A stretch of 18,316 bases of DNA from an uncultured Bacteroidota bacterium (GTDB lineage: Bacteria; Bacteroidota; Bacteroidia; Flavobacteriales; Flavobacteriaceae), in assembly GCA_903837025.1 (NCBI GenBank), contig CAILTC010000096.1:1-18316 (forward strand). The letters run 5' to 3'. This document shows, piece after piece, positions 1 through 7,590 of the stretch (position 1 is its first letter; each line of letters starts with the position of its first letter). The translations under genes were made by a program, and so were the position numbers. A model generated the notes under the pieces. It saw only the letters and a list, made by a program, of their open reading frames with translations. It was not told the DNA's origin and ran no database searches.

Positions 1-699
1 TAATTGGGCTTTTGTTTTATTATTTATAAACCATTCCGCAATAGCTTCATCATCTGCGTCATAGAGAAGAAAATCTTCCTCGGTTTGGTTCATTGTTATT
101 CGAAATTTCGAAGCAATATAATTTTCATATTTGTAATCATATCGATCTAAATGATCCGGACTTATATTTGTAATTATAGCAATGTGGGGCTTGTAATTTA
201 TTATTCCATCAAGTTGAAAACTACTCAATTCTAACACGTAAGAATCAAAATTATCATCCGCAACTTGCCAAGCAAAACTCTTACCAATATTGCCGCCTAT
301 ACCAACATTAATTCCTGCTGATTTTAGCAAATGATGCGTAAGCATTGTCGTTGTTGTCTTACCATTACTTCCCGTGATACCAATAGTAATTGCTTTTGTA
401 AATGGAGCGGCAAACTCAATTTCAGAAATCACAGGGATTCCTTTAGCGAGCAATTTCTTTATAATTGGCGATTTTTTTTCCGGAATTCCTGGGCTTTTCA
501 TAACCACATCAGCATTCAAAATCAACTCTTCGGTATGCATTCCTTCTTCGCAAGCAATCCCATTAATAAGAAGAACTTCTTTGTAATTTTCTTTTATCTT
601 TCCAAAATCAGACACAAAAACATCATATCCTTTTTTCTTACCAAGAATTGCGGTTCCTACTCCGCTTTCGCCACCTCCAAGAATTACGAGTCTTTTCAT
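1..699 (-). CDS. murD: UDP-N-acetylmuramoyl-L-alanine:D-glutamate ligase MurD, N-terminal 233 residues (gene cut by window edge)
   Basis: MurD adds D-glutamate to UDP-MurNAc-L-Ala using ATP in the cytoplasm, the second amino-acid step of peptidoglycan precursor synthesis. Translating the minus strand from the ATG at 699 gives an unbroken frame to base 1. The N-terminal Rossmann-like region has VILGGGESG (residues 5-13). The Mur-ligase P-loop ITGSNGKTT lies at 108-116 with K114 as the phosphate-binding lysine. The motif NISPDHLDRY is at 178-187. K198 falls at the same number as the carbamylated lysine known for E. coli MurD. The C-terminal ligase domain lies outside the window. The gene follows mraY after a 57-nt spacer that carries a GC-rich hairpin and is presumably in the same operon. 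The start is firm because the sequence MKRLVILGGG begins directly at the nucleotide-binding fold. Confidence 0.95.
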   Translation of the reverse strand, partial: MKRLVILGGGESGVGTAILGKKKGYDVFVSDFGKIKENYKEVLLINGIACEEGMHTEELILNADVVMKSPGIPEKKSPIIKKLLAKGIPVISEIEFAAPFTKAITIGITGSNGKTTTTMLTHHLLKSAGINVGIGGNIGKSFAWQVADDNFDSYVLELSSFQLDGIINYKPHIAIITNISPDHLDRYDYKYENYIASKFRITMNQTEEDFLLYDADDEAIAEWFINNKTKAQL

Positions 700-734
700 T
701 TTATTTTAATTAAAAATTAAAAATTTCTTTAATT

Positions 735-755
735 CCCCCTTCGGGGGTTAGGGGC
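735..755. repeat. GC-rich hairpin in the mraY-murD spacer, possible dispersed flavobacterial repeat
   Basis: The spacer between the mraY stop and the murD start is nearly all A/T except for a block that reads CCCCC-TTC-GGGGG at 735-747, followed by TTAGGGG. On the plus strand it can be drawn as a 4-bp stem closed by a C(UUCG)G tetraloop; in the mRNA sense it is CCCCCGAAGGGGG. It has no following T-run in the mRNA sense, so it does not look like a full terminator. From memory, similar CCCCTAACCCCCGAAGGGGG strings recur between genes in Flavobacterium. It could stabilise or slow the transcript between mraY and murD. Confidence 0.5.
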
Positions 756-756
756 T

Positions 757-1986
757 TTACCTCAATTTTAACGTAACAATTGACAATATGGCAAGCATGA
801 TGGCAACAATCCAAAATCGGGTTACGATCTTGCTTTCATGGTAGCCTTTCTTTTGATAATGATGATGCAACGGCGCCATCAAGAATATTCTTCGGCCTTC
901 GCCAAAGCGTTTTTTTGTATATTTGAAATAGCCAACCTGCAATACAACTGATAAATTTTCGACTAAAAATATTCCGCATAATAAAGGAATCAACAACTCT
1001 TTTCGAACGGCAATTGCAAGTACTGCAATAATTCCTCCAATTGTTAAACTTCCTGTATCACCCATAAATACAGATGCTGGGTAGGAATTATACCAAAGAA
1101 AACCAATTAATGCTCCCACAAATGCAGCAATAAAAACGGTCATTTCTCCTGAATTTGGGATATACATAATATTCAAATAAGTAGAGAAAATAATATTTCC
1201 CGAAACAAAAGTAAAAATCCCTAATGCTAAGACCGAAATTGCCGAAGTTCCAGCTGCCAATCCATCAATTCCATCCGTGAGATTAGCTCCATTTGAAACC
1301 GCCGTAATAATAAAAATCACAACAGGAATAAAAATTAACCAAGCCAAATTTTCATATCCTTCACCGGTCCATGCCAAAACTTTGGCATAATCTAATTCGT
1401 TATTTTTGAAAAAAGGAATTGTAGTTGCGGTAGATTTTACCTCAACTGGTCCTTGCGAAATCATGTTTTCTGTTGTCACTTTATAAACATCACTATTACT
1501 AGCGGATGTTCTTACGGTTACAGCCGGATGAAAATAAAGCACAGATCCTACTATCAAACCTAAACCTACCTGTCCGAAAACCTTGAATATCCCTTTAAGA
1601 CCCTGTTTGTCTTTTTTGAAAATTTTGATATAATCATCAATAAATCCAATCGTTCCCATCCATAAAGTAGTTACAATCAACAATACAATATATATATTCT
1701 GCAATTTGGCAAACAACATTACAGGAATTAATGTCGCAAAAATAATTATCAAACCTCCCATTGTTGGTGTTCCTGCTTTTTCATTTTGACCTGCTAAACC
1801 AAGTTCACGAACCGTTTCCCCAATTTGTTGTTTTCGCAAAAAAGTAACTATTCTTTTTCCGTAAATAGTTGACAACATCAACGAAAGCATAAAAGCTAGT
1901 GCTGATCTAAAAGTAATGTACTGGAAAACCCCTGTTCCAGGAATATTCAATACTTTGTTTAAATATTCAAATAAATAATACAGCAT
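757..1986 (-). CDS. mraY: Phospho-N-acetylmuramoyl-pentapeptide transferase MraY
   Basis: MraY is an integral membrane enzyme that transfers phospho-MurNAc-pentapeptide from UDP to undecaprenyl phosphate, making lipid I. The protein is 409 residues with about ten hydrophobic segments. Diagnostic motifs are GTPTMGG (72-78), the catalytic aspartate pair in IDDYIK (D117, D118), [12 protein letters not shown] (235-246), FMGDTGS with D310, and the HHH motif at 374-376 in APLHHHYQ. It is about 50 residues longer than the E. coli enzyme (about 360). The extra length sits at roughly 153-213, between the fourth and fifth membrane segments, and is polar, so it should face the periplasm. The gene starts 10 nt after murE ends, with no room for murF, which sits between murE and mraY in E. 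coli. Confidence 0.97.
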   Translation of the reverse strand: MLYYLFEYLNKVLNIPGTGVFQYITFRSALAFMLSLMLSTIYGKRIVTFLRKQQIGETVRELGLAGQNEKAGTPTMGGLIIIFATLIPVMLFAKLQNIYIVLLIVTTLWMGTIGFIDDYIKIFKKDKQGLKGIFKVFGQVGLGLIVGSVLYFHPAVTVRTSASNSDVYKVTTENMISQGPVEVKSTATTIPFFKNNELDYAKVLAWTGEGYENLAWLIFIPVVIFIITAVSNGANLTDGIDGLAAGTSAISVLALGIFTFVSGNIIFSTYLNIMYIPNSGEMTVFIAAFVGALIGFLWYNSYPASVFMGDTGSLTIGGIIAVLAIAVRKELLIPLLCGIFLVENLSVVLQVGYFKYTKKRFGEGRRIFLMAPLHHHYQKKGYHESKIVTRFWIVAIMLAILSIVTLKLR

Positions 1987-1996
1987 ATATCTTTGT

Positions 1997-3460
1997 TTAT
2001 TTGTTGAGTTGTTCTAAAATTTCTTTTACCGTTTCCATATCATCAAAATGATGGCGAATCCCTTGAATTTCTTGATAGGCTTCATGTCCTTTTCCTGCAA
2101 TCAAAATAATATCATTAGGTTGGGCGAGTTGACAAGCAGTTTTTATGGCTTGCTTTCTATCGGTTATTGATAATGATTTTTTATAATTTTGAGCTGCAAC
2201 ACCTTGTTCCATTTCTTGAATAATAACTTCGGGATCTTCATTTCTTGGATTGTCCGAAGTCAGAATAACTTTATCACTTAGTTCCGCCGCGATACTTGCC
2301 ATAATAGGCCGTTTTGCTTTATCTCTATTTCCGCCACAACCCACAACCGTTATTAATTGCTCGTTCTTAGTACGAATAGCATCAATTGTTTTTAGCACAT
2401 TTTCAAGTGCATCTGGCGTGTGAGCATAATCTACAATTGCCGTAATATTAGCATTAGAAACAATAAATTGGAAGCGTCCTGAAACACTTTCTAAATCGGA
2501 CAATAACCGAAGTACTTCCAGACTTTCTAATCCTAATTGAACCGCAGTTCCATATATTGCCAATAAATTATAGGCGTTGAATGTGCCAATTAGTTTTACC
2601 CAAACTTCATTTCCGTTGATTTTTAGCAACAATCCCGACAATTGATTTTCGAGAATTTGCGCTTTATAATCGGCATACGATTTTAGAGCATACGTCAATT
2701 TTTTGGCTGCCGTATTTTGCAACATTACTGGTCCATTTTTATCATCAATATTCGACAATGCAAAAGCAGTTTTTGGCAAATTGTCGAAAAACGACTTTTT
2801 TACATCCCGATATTCGGCAAAAGTGGGATGATAATCTAAATGATCGTGCGACAAATTAGTAAAAACACCACCAATAAAATGCAAGCCTTCGGTACGTTTT
2901 TGATGAATTCCGTGCGAACTCACTTCCATAAAACAATATTCAACCCCATTATCTACCATTTCATTCAAGAAATGATTGATCGTTATTGAGTCCGGAGTGG
3001 TATGTGTGGCTTTGTATTCTTTATCATCAACAAGGATTTTTACCGTAGATAAAAGTCCTACTTTGAAACCGGCTTTTTTGAATAATTGATATAATAATGA
3101 AGCAACAGTAGTCTTCCCATTTGTTCCGGTAATACCAACTAATTGTAACTTTTGCGAAGGATTATCAAAATAATTTGCCGCCATATAAGCCAGGGCTTTA
3201 TTGGTGTCTTTTACTTGAATATAGGTAATTCCTGTTGTTATTGTTTCCGGAAATTCATCACAAACAATGGCTATTGCACCTTGCGCAATTGCTTTTTCAA
3301 TATAATCATGCCCATTAGAAATTGTACCACGAATAGCTACAAAAACATCATTTGCACCACTATTTCTGGAATCAAAATCAATTTTATCGATAGCAATATC
3401 TGTTGAACCCTTAACGGCCTCAATTGCTACTTTGTATATTATTTCTTTTAAAATAATCAT
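1997..3460 (-). CDS. murE: UDP-N-acetylmuramoyl-tripeptide synthetase MurE, meso-diaminopimelate type
   Basis: MurE adds the third residue to the peptidoglycan stem peptide in the cytoplasm. The 487-residue product has the Mur-ligase P-loop [10 protein letters not shown] (109-118), the HTTPDS substrate loop (153-158), EVSSHG (179-184), a likely carbamylated lysine at K221 (RDVKKSFF), [10 protein letters not shown] (343-352) and GKGHE (456-460). The motif DNPR at 403-406, with the later glycine and glutamate of GKGHE, is the known signature for meso-diaminopimelate, so this organism probably has DAP-type peptidoglycan. Its ATG overlaps the ftsI stop in an ATGA arrangement (4 nt, 3457-3460), which suggests translational coupling. 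Confidence 0.96.
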   Translation of the reverse strand: MIILKEIIYKVAIEAVKGSTDIAIDKIDFDSRNSGANDVFVAIRGTISNGHDYIEKAIAQGAIAIVCDEFPETITTGITYIQVKDTNKALAYMAANYFDNPSQKLQLVGITGTNGKTTVASLLYQLFKKAGFKVGLLSTVKILVDDKEYKATHTTPDSITINHFLNEMVDNGVEYCFMEVSSHGIHQKRTEGLHFIGGVFTNLSHDHLDYHPTFAEYRDVKKSFFDNLPKTAFALSNIDDKNGPVMLQNTAAKKLTYALKSYADYKAQILENQLSGLLLKINGNEVWVKLIGTFNAYNLLAIYGTAVQLGLESLEVLRLLSDLESVSGRFQFIVSNANITAIVDYAHTPDALENVLKTIDAIRTKNEQLITVVGCGGNRDKAKRPIMASIAAELSDKVILTSDNPRNEDPEVIIQEMEQGVAAQNYKKSLSITDRKQAIKTACQLAQPNDIILIAGKGHEAYQEIQGIRHHFDDMETVKEILEQLNK

Positions 3461-5463
3461 GACAATTCTAATGTTATTGTTGTGTTTTTAACTAAACTTC
3501 CTCCTGGTTGTACCGATTGTTTCTTTACTTTTCCAATGCCAATTATTTTTACTTTCATTCCAAGATTTTCAAAAATAGCAACCGCATCCATTCCTGACAT
3601 TCCTTTTACATCCGGAACAATTGAAGCTTGTAGTTTTTGGGATTTCACAAAATAGGCATCGTAATCATTATCTTGTTTTTGTATTTTATTGTTTATGTTT
3701 TTTATCTCATTTCTCGATGGCGTATCAGTAAAAATCTTTTGAGCAATTTTCTTGAAAACGGGTCCAGCCACATCGGCACCATAATAATTATTATGAGCGG
3801 TACTTGGTTTATGAACCACAACGATACAGGAATATTTAGGGTTTTCAGCAGGAAAATAACCAACAAATGAGGAAGCATAATATTTATCAGCTCCACCATT
3901 TTTAGAATAATTCATTTGAGCAGTTCCTGTTTTTCCCGCCATAGAAAAATCTTTTGAGTATAATGATTTTGCGGTTCCCCTTTTGACCACATTCAACATA
4001 ACCGCTTTCAACTTCTTAATGGTTTCCATCGAACAGACTCTCGGATTTATGACTTCTTTGTCGTATTTCTTTATGGTTCTGTTCCATTCTTTAATTTCTG
4101 AAACAAATTGCGGCTTTACCATTTCTCCATTATTGGCAACAGCATTATAAAAGGTCAATGTTTGCAAAGGTGTAATCATAACTCCGTAACCAAAAGCCAT
4201 CCATGGAAGCGAAAGATTAGACCAGTTTTTATCCGTTGGTTGTGGAACTCTAGGAATTCCTTCTCCCTTAATCGAAAGTCCCAAAGGTTTATTTAATCCG
4301 TATTTATTAATGTGATTCACAAACTGTGATGGATTATTTTTATAATTATTATACACCGCTTGAACCATCACCGTATTAGAAGACAATTCGAATCCGCGTG
4401 CTAAACTCACCTTGCCATAACCTCCTGCATGAGAATCTTTTACATGTTTTCCTGAATACGAAATATCGCCACCATGAGTATCGAAAACCGCACTGGTATC
4501 AATTTTTTTATCTTCGAGCAAATTCATCAAATCAACTAATTTGTAGGTTGAACCTGGCTCATGAGCTTCGGTAACTGCATAATTTGTTGTCTCGTAATAA
4601 GTACCATCTTCGGCTTTACCTAAATTTGAAATGGCTTTTATTTGCCCTGTCTTCGTTTCCATAACAACCACACACCCGTGATCTGCCTGATACTCTTCTA
4701 ATTGTTTTAGCAAAGCATGATGTGCAATATCCTGAATAAAAACATCAATTGTAGAGATTACATCATAACCATCCTGGGGATCAACTTCATTAATATCACG
4801 AATAGGTTTCCATTGTCCTTTTGATATTTTTTGTTTTAAAATTTTACCGTCTTTACCGTTAAGATAATTGCGATACGCCCATTCGATCCCTTTCCCGTCA
4901 GAGGCTCCGGCTGGAGTTTTTCTTTCGTAACCAATGGTTCGCTCAGCAATTTCACCAATAGGACGTTCTCTTACGGTTTCCTGTTCTACAATAATCCCTC
5001 CTTTATAAGCACCTAATTTGAATAATGGAAAACCTTTAATTTTCACAAAATCAGTATAACTCAAGTTGCGAGCCACTAAATAATACCTAATTTTATTAGC
5101 TCTAGCTTTTCTTAATTCGTTAAGATAAAAACCACTCGGTCTTCCTAAAAGTTTCGATAATGAATCGGCTAATGGTTTTACATTTTTACCGAAATCTTCG
5201 TCTTTTGGTGCAACTGCATCGAGTCGTATTTCATAATTAGGAATCGATGTCGCTAATAAACTTCCATCGGCAGAATATATATTTCCTTTATTAGCAGGAA
5301 TAACAAAATTACGAACCGTTCTCTCTTTGGCCAATTTTCTATAATAATCACCATTAACCCACTGAATATTAGTCAACTTTATGACAATGGCGATTGCCAT
5401 CAAAAAGACGGCGATAGCTACTAGATACATTCTGTAGGATATATGTTTATCTTCTACTGCCAT
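3457..5463 (-). CDS. ftsI: Penicillin-binding protein FtsI/PBP3-type septal transpeptidase with C-terminal PASTA domain
   Basis: This is the class B penicillin-binding protein that cross-links septal peptidoglycan in the periplasm while held by one N-terminal membrane anchor. The product is 668 residues. A hydrophobic segment spans about 12-34. A dimerisation/pedestal domain begins near RNFVIPANKGNIYSADG (51-67). The transpeptidase motifs are all present: STYK with the nucleophile S305 and K308, SSN at 361-363 and KTG at 511-513. After about residue 613 there is one PASTA-like domain (IVPDVKGMSGMDA onwards), which E. coli FtsI lacks but which is common in Bacteroidetes homologues. It overlaps ftsL by 10 nt and murE by 4 nt. 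By position and domain order this is the divisome enzyme, not the elongasome enzyme PBP2. Confidence 0.95.
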   Translation of the reverse strand: MAVEDKHISYRMYLVAIAVFLMAIAIVIKLTNIQWVNGDYYRKLAKERTVRNFVIPANKGNIYSADGSLLATSIPNYEIRLDAVAPKDEDFGKNVKPLADSLSKLLGRPSGFYLNELRKARANKIRYYLVARNLSYTDFVKIKGFPLFKLGAYKGGIIVEQETVRERPIGEIAERTIGYERKTPAGASDGKGIEWAYRNYLNGKDGKILKQKISKGQWKPIRDINEVDPQDGYDVISTIDVFIQDIAHHALLKQLEEYQADHGCVVVMETKTGQIKAISNLGKAEDGTYYETTNYAVTEAHEPGSTYKLVDLMNLLEDKKIDTSAVFDTHGGDISYSGKHVKDSHAGGYGKVSLARGFELSSNTVMVQAVYNNYKNNPSQFVNHINKYGLNKPLGLSIKGEGIPRVPQPTDKNWSNLSLPWMAFGYGVMITPLQTLTFYNAVANNGEMVKPQFVSEIKEWNRTIKKYDKEVINPRVCSMETIKKLKAVMLNVVKRGTAKSLYSKDFSMAGKTGTAQMNYSKNGGADKYYASSFVGYFPAENPKYSCIVVVHKPSTAHNNYYGADVAGPVFKKIAQKIFTDTPSRNEIKNINNKIQKQDNDYDAYFVKSQKLQASIVPDVKGMSGMDAVAIFENLGMKVKIIGIGKVKKQSVQPGGSLVKNTTITLELS

Positions 5464-5801
5464 ATTTTTTTGAAAAAACTTTTTTCTTCTATTTTCTTAA
5501 CGGTAATTTTTACTGGAGGGACTGTTGATGGAAAAATTTGCTTTTCTTCCATTTTTGCAGAAACAGTCGATTCCATTTTTAGTTTCATCAATTCCGAACG
5601 TCTATCCACAAATTCCGAACGCAATTCTTTTACTTGATTGGTCAACTCAGTAATTCTAAATACTTTTTGCTCAAATCGTTGCGTATTCGCAATCATAATT
5701 ATAGCAAGAATAATAAGGAAAACTATAAAACGCCAGTTCTTTATTGAATCATCATCAATAAGAAAACGCGCTTTCAATATGCTGTAAACTCCTTTTTTCA
5801 T
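5454..5801 (-). CDS. ftsL: FtsL-like small bitopic division protein
   Basis: The 115-residue product has a short basic cytoplasmic N-terminus, one membrane segment at about 22-38 (NWRFIVFLIILAIIMIA) and a charged, heptad-like stretch at about 46-85 that should form a periplasmic coiled coil. This is the layout of FtsL, which joins FtsB and FtsQ to recruit and activate FtsI. The position directly before ftsI and after rsmH is the usual ftsL slot. Primary sequence conservation of FtsL is poor, so the call rests on topology and synteny. I chose the ATG at 5801 (MKKGVYSILK), because the frame upstream offers only a TTG at 5822 inside a repetitive spacer. The stop overlaps the ftsI start by 10 nt. 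Confidence 0.85.
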   Translation of the reverse strand: MKKGVYSILKARFLIDDDSIKNWRFIVFLIILAIIMIANTQRFEQKVFRITELTNQVKELRSEFVDRRSELMKLKMESTVSAKMEEKQIFPSTVPPVKITVKKIEEKSFFKKIWQ

Positions 5802-5816
5802 TATTTTGTTTATTAG

Positions 5817-5840
5817 CCACAAAGACTCAAAGGCACAAAG
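5817..5840 (-). repeat. Three 8-bp tandem units CTTTGWGN in the rsmH-ftsL spacer
   Basis: In the mRNA sense the 54-nt gap between rsmH and ftsL contains CTTTGTGC, CTTTGAGT and CTTTGTGG head to tail (plus-strand 5833-5840, 5825-5832, 5817-5824). It is the only sizeable gap in the otherwise overlapping mraZ-to-mraY run. From memory, such CTTTGTGNCTTTGTGN strings are common between genes in Flavobacterium. No exact TAnnTTTG element is formed, so I do not call a promoter here. Confidence 0.6.
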
Positions 5841-5855
5841 TTTATTTTTAACAAA

Positions 5856-6764
5856 TTATTTCTTTTCGGCAATTCTTAATTTTGCACTTCTTGCTCTACT
5901 ATTTATCTTTATTTCGGCAGTATCCGGAACAATTAGTTTACCTATTGTTTTGAATGGAACCGAAAAATTACCAAAAAAATCACGTTCTGGTTCACCATCA
6001 AACATTCCGTTTTTCATAAATCTTTTTACCAATCGGTCTTCCAATGAATGATAGGAAATAACACTTAATCGTCCTTCAGGTTTCAAAATCTCTAAAGATT
6101 GTTCGAGAAATTCTTTCAAAACATCCATTTCTTGATTCACTTCTATTCGAATGGCTTGATAGATTTGGGCTAATATTTTATTCTTAACTCTTTCTGGCAA
6201 AAACTTCCCCAAAACCTCTTTCAATTCATCAGTAGTTTTAATCGGCCTATCTTCTCTAGCTTCTATAATTGTTCGCGCCAAAACGGGCGCATTTTTCAAT
6301 TCTCCATAATCCAAAAAGACTCTTTTCAGATTCGATTCGTCATATTCATTAACTACTTTATAAGCATTCAAATCATTTTTTTGACTCATTCGCATATCTA
6401 ATCCAGCATCAAAACGAGTCGAAAAACCTCTTTCAGGAACATCAAATTGATGGGATGAAACCCCTAAATCGGCCAAAATTCCATCAACACTTTTCACACC
6501 ATAAAAACGTAAAAACCTTTTTATAAATCTGAAATTCTCATTGATTAGCGTAAATCTTTCGTCAGGCAAAGTGTTTGCCAATGCATCTTCATCTTGGTCA
6601 AAAGCAAATAATTTGCCATTTGGCCCTAGCCTGCTCAAAATTTCTTTTGAATGACCGCCACCACCAAAGGTTACGTCAACATAAATCCCGTCTGGTTTTA
6701 TATTCAACCCATCTACCGAAGCCTGAAGCAAAACCGGATTATGATATTCCATTGTCGTTGTCAT
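5856..6764 (-). CDS. rsmH: 16S rRNA (cytosine-1402-N4)-methyltransferase RsmH (MraW)
   Basis: RsmH methylates N4 of C1402 in the decoding centre of 16S rRNA using S-adenosylmethionine. The 302-residue product shows the AdoMet-binding motif VTFGGGGHS (31-39), FAFDQDEDA (53-61), ILADLGVSSHQFD (96-108) and RGFSTRFDAGLDMRM (112-126), then the family's C-terminal block with SYHSLEDRLVKRFM. Length matches the family (about 300-315). The gene overlaps the end of mraZ in another frame: the ATG at 6764 gives a 26-nt overlap, and a second ATG at 6752 (MEYHNPVLL) gives 14 nt. Both are plausible because the conserved protein begins at EYHNPVLL. The mraZ-rsmH pairing is nearly universal at the head of dcw clusters. 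Confidence 0.96.
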   Translation of the reverse strand: MTTTMEYHNPVLLQASVDGLNIKPDGIYVDVTFGGGGHSKEILSRLGPNGKLFAFDQDEDALANTLPDERFTLINENFRFIKRFLRFYGVKSVDGILADLGVSSHQFDVPERGFSTRFDAGLDMRMSQKNDLNAYKVVNEYDESNLKRVFLDYGELKNAPVLARTIIEAREDRPIKTTDELKEVLGKFLPERVKNKILAQIYQAIRIEVNQEMDVLKEFLEQSLEILKPEGRLSVISYHSLEDRLVKRFMKNGMFDGEPERDFFGNFSVPFKTIGKLIVPDTAEIKINSRARSAKLRIAEKK

Positions 6765-7212
6765 TTAAATTTCCCATTACTTCTTCGGCTAAATCTGCAA
6801 AATCAACATCTTCTCCGCTTATTGATTTTTCATATAAATCTTTATCCCAAATCTCAACAATATTCACCGCCGATGAAAATACTACATCTTTCGAAATACT
6901 GGCAAAAATCACCAAATCTTTCGGGATTAATAATCGTCCTAAAGCATCAATTTCAACCACTTTTACACCCGCTGTAAAACGACGAATAAAATCATTGTTT
7001 TTCTTTACAAATCGATTGAGCTTATTGATTTTTTGCATCATTTGATTCCATTCCTCCATCGGATACAATTCTAGACACGATTGAAAAACGGAACGCTTCA
7101 AAACAAAACCGTTTTGAAGTGATGTAGCCAATTGCTTTTTTAAAGGCGAGGGCAATAACAGCCTGCCTTTAGCATCAACTTTACATTCATATGTTCCGAC
7201 AATTGTATTCAA
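6739..7212 (-). CDS. mraZ: Transcriptional regulator MraZ, TTG start
   Basis: MraZ is a ring-forming DNA-binding protein with two AbrB/SpoVT-like repeats that controls the dcw operon. The 157-residue product contains both repeats: VDAKGRLLLP with D13, G16 and R17, and IDALGRLLIP with D89, G92 and R93; the DxxGR motif in each is the DNA-contacting signature. The acidic tail (about 131-157) is longer than in E. coli MraZ. The start must be the TTG at 7212: it is directly followed by NTIVGTYECKVD, the conserved family beginning, there is no upstream in-frame ATG, and the next in-frame methionine is at residue 52, past the first repeat. It is the first gene of the operon and lies about 19 nt from its likely transcription start. 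Confidence 0.95.
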   Translation of the reverse strand: MNTIVGTYECKVDAKGRLLLPSPLKKQLATSLQNGFVLKRSVFQSCLELYPMEEWNQMMQKINKLNRFVKKNNDFIRRFTAGVKVVEIDALGRLLIPKDLVIFASISKDVVFSSAVNIVEIWDKDLYEKSISGEDVDFADLAEEVMGNLNDNDNGIS

Positions 7213-7237
7213 TAGAAAAAGATTAAATGATGTTGAG

Positions 7238-7245
7238 CAAAAATA
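7238..7245 (-). promoter_or_regulatory. Likely mraZ/dcw promoter, -7 element TATTTTTG
   Basis: On the minus strand TATTTTTG matches the Bacteroidetes -7 consensus TAnnTTTG exactly. It puts transcription start near 7231 and leaves a leader of about 19 nt to the TTG of mraZ. No clear TTTG -33 element is seen; instead that region is occupied by the GTGG boxes. Confidence 0.6.
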
Positions 7246-7254
7246 TAAAAATTA

Positions 7255-7302
7255 TTACCACATTTTACCACTATATCCCACTTTGTTAATAAGTTTTACC
7301 AC
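7255..7302 (-). promoter_or_regulatory. Putative MraZ operator: four GTGGKAW boxes on a 10-bp period
   Basis: Read on the minus strand the boxes are GTGGTAA (7302-7296), GTGGGAT (7281-7275), GTGGTAA (7271-7265) and GTGGTAA (7261-7255). Three are exactly 10 bp apart and the fourth is 21 bp further, so it keeps roughly the same helical face. E. coli MraZ is known to bind TGGGN direct repeats separated by 5 nt, which is also a 10-bp period, and mollicute MraZ binds repeated AAAGTGK boxes. The array covers the -33 region of the mraZ promoter, so occupancy would be expected to block transcription. The identity of the binding protein is inferred from position and pattern. Confidence 0.75.
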
Positions 7303-7553
7303 TTTCAAAAAAGAACCCATAGTTTTAAGCCAATCCAAACATTATCAGCCTATAAAGTCCGTGTTAAGAACTATTGAATTATAAAAAAAGGGATTGTTAA
7401 ATCAATAAATTTTAGTTTTAAAATTTGCTTTTAATAGCGTATTAAATGAAAAATTTAGGCAAAAAAGCGTTGTTAATTCATCAGTTTTTCGAATAAAAAT
7501 GAATTAAATTCTTAAAATTTACCCTCAAAAATTCATTTTTATTTTTTAAACCC

Positions 7554-7561
7554 TATATTTG
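7554..7561 (+). promoter_or_regulatory. Likely promoter of the alpha/beta hydrolase-engB unit, -7 element TATATTTG
   Basis: TATATTTG matches TAnnTTTG exactly, 29 nt before the ATG at 7591. The -33 region is a T-rich run with no clear TTTG. Confidence 0.55.
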
Positions 7562-7590
7562 TGAAAATTGAAAATTCGGAATAAAAACGT

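Larger units (their letters stand above)
7213..7590. other. 378-bp divergent intergenic region between mraZ and the alpha/beta hydrolase
   Basis: The left part (7238-7302) holds the mraZ promoter and a GTGG box array. The right end (7554-7561) holds a promoter for the hydrolase gene. Between about 7320 and 7550 the DNA is very AT-rich with frequent stops in all frames; I see no ORF, no RNA gene and no strong hairpin there. Confidence 0.6.

Noticed and set aside
331..720. Plus-strand ORFs opposite murD
   Set aside because: They are antisense shadows; the minus strand encodes a continuous MurD with all motifs.
5802..5822. TTG start for ftsL at 5822
   Set aside because: The added seven residues come from the tandem-repeat spacer; ATG 5801 is a better start for the FtsL-like protein.
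6575..7045. Plus-strand ORFs opposite rsmH and mraZ
   Set aside because: Low-complexity antisense translations; both minus-strand genes are certain.
7314..7320. Fifth possible MraZ box (ATGGGTT on the minus strand)
   Set aside because: It fits TGGGN but is 18 bp from the nearest box, out of phase with the 10-bp period, and lacks the GTGG start.
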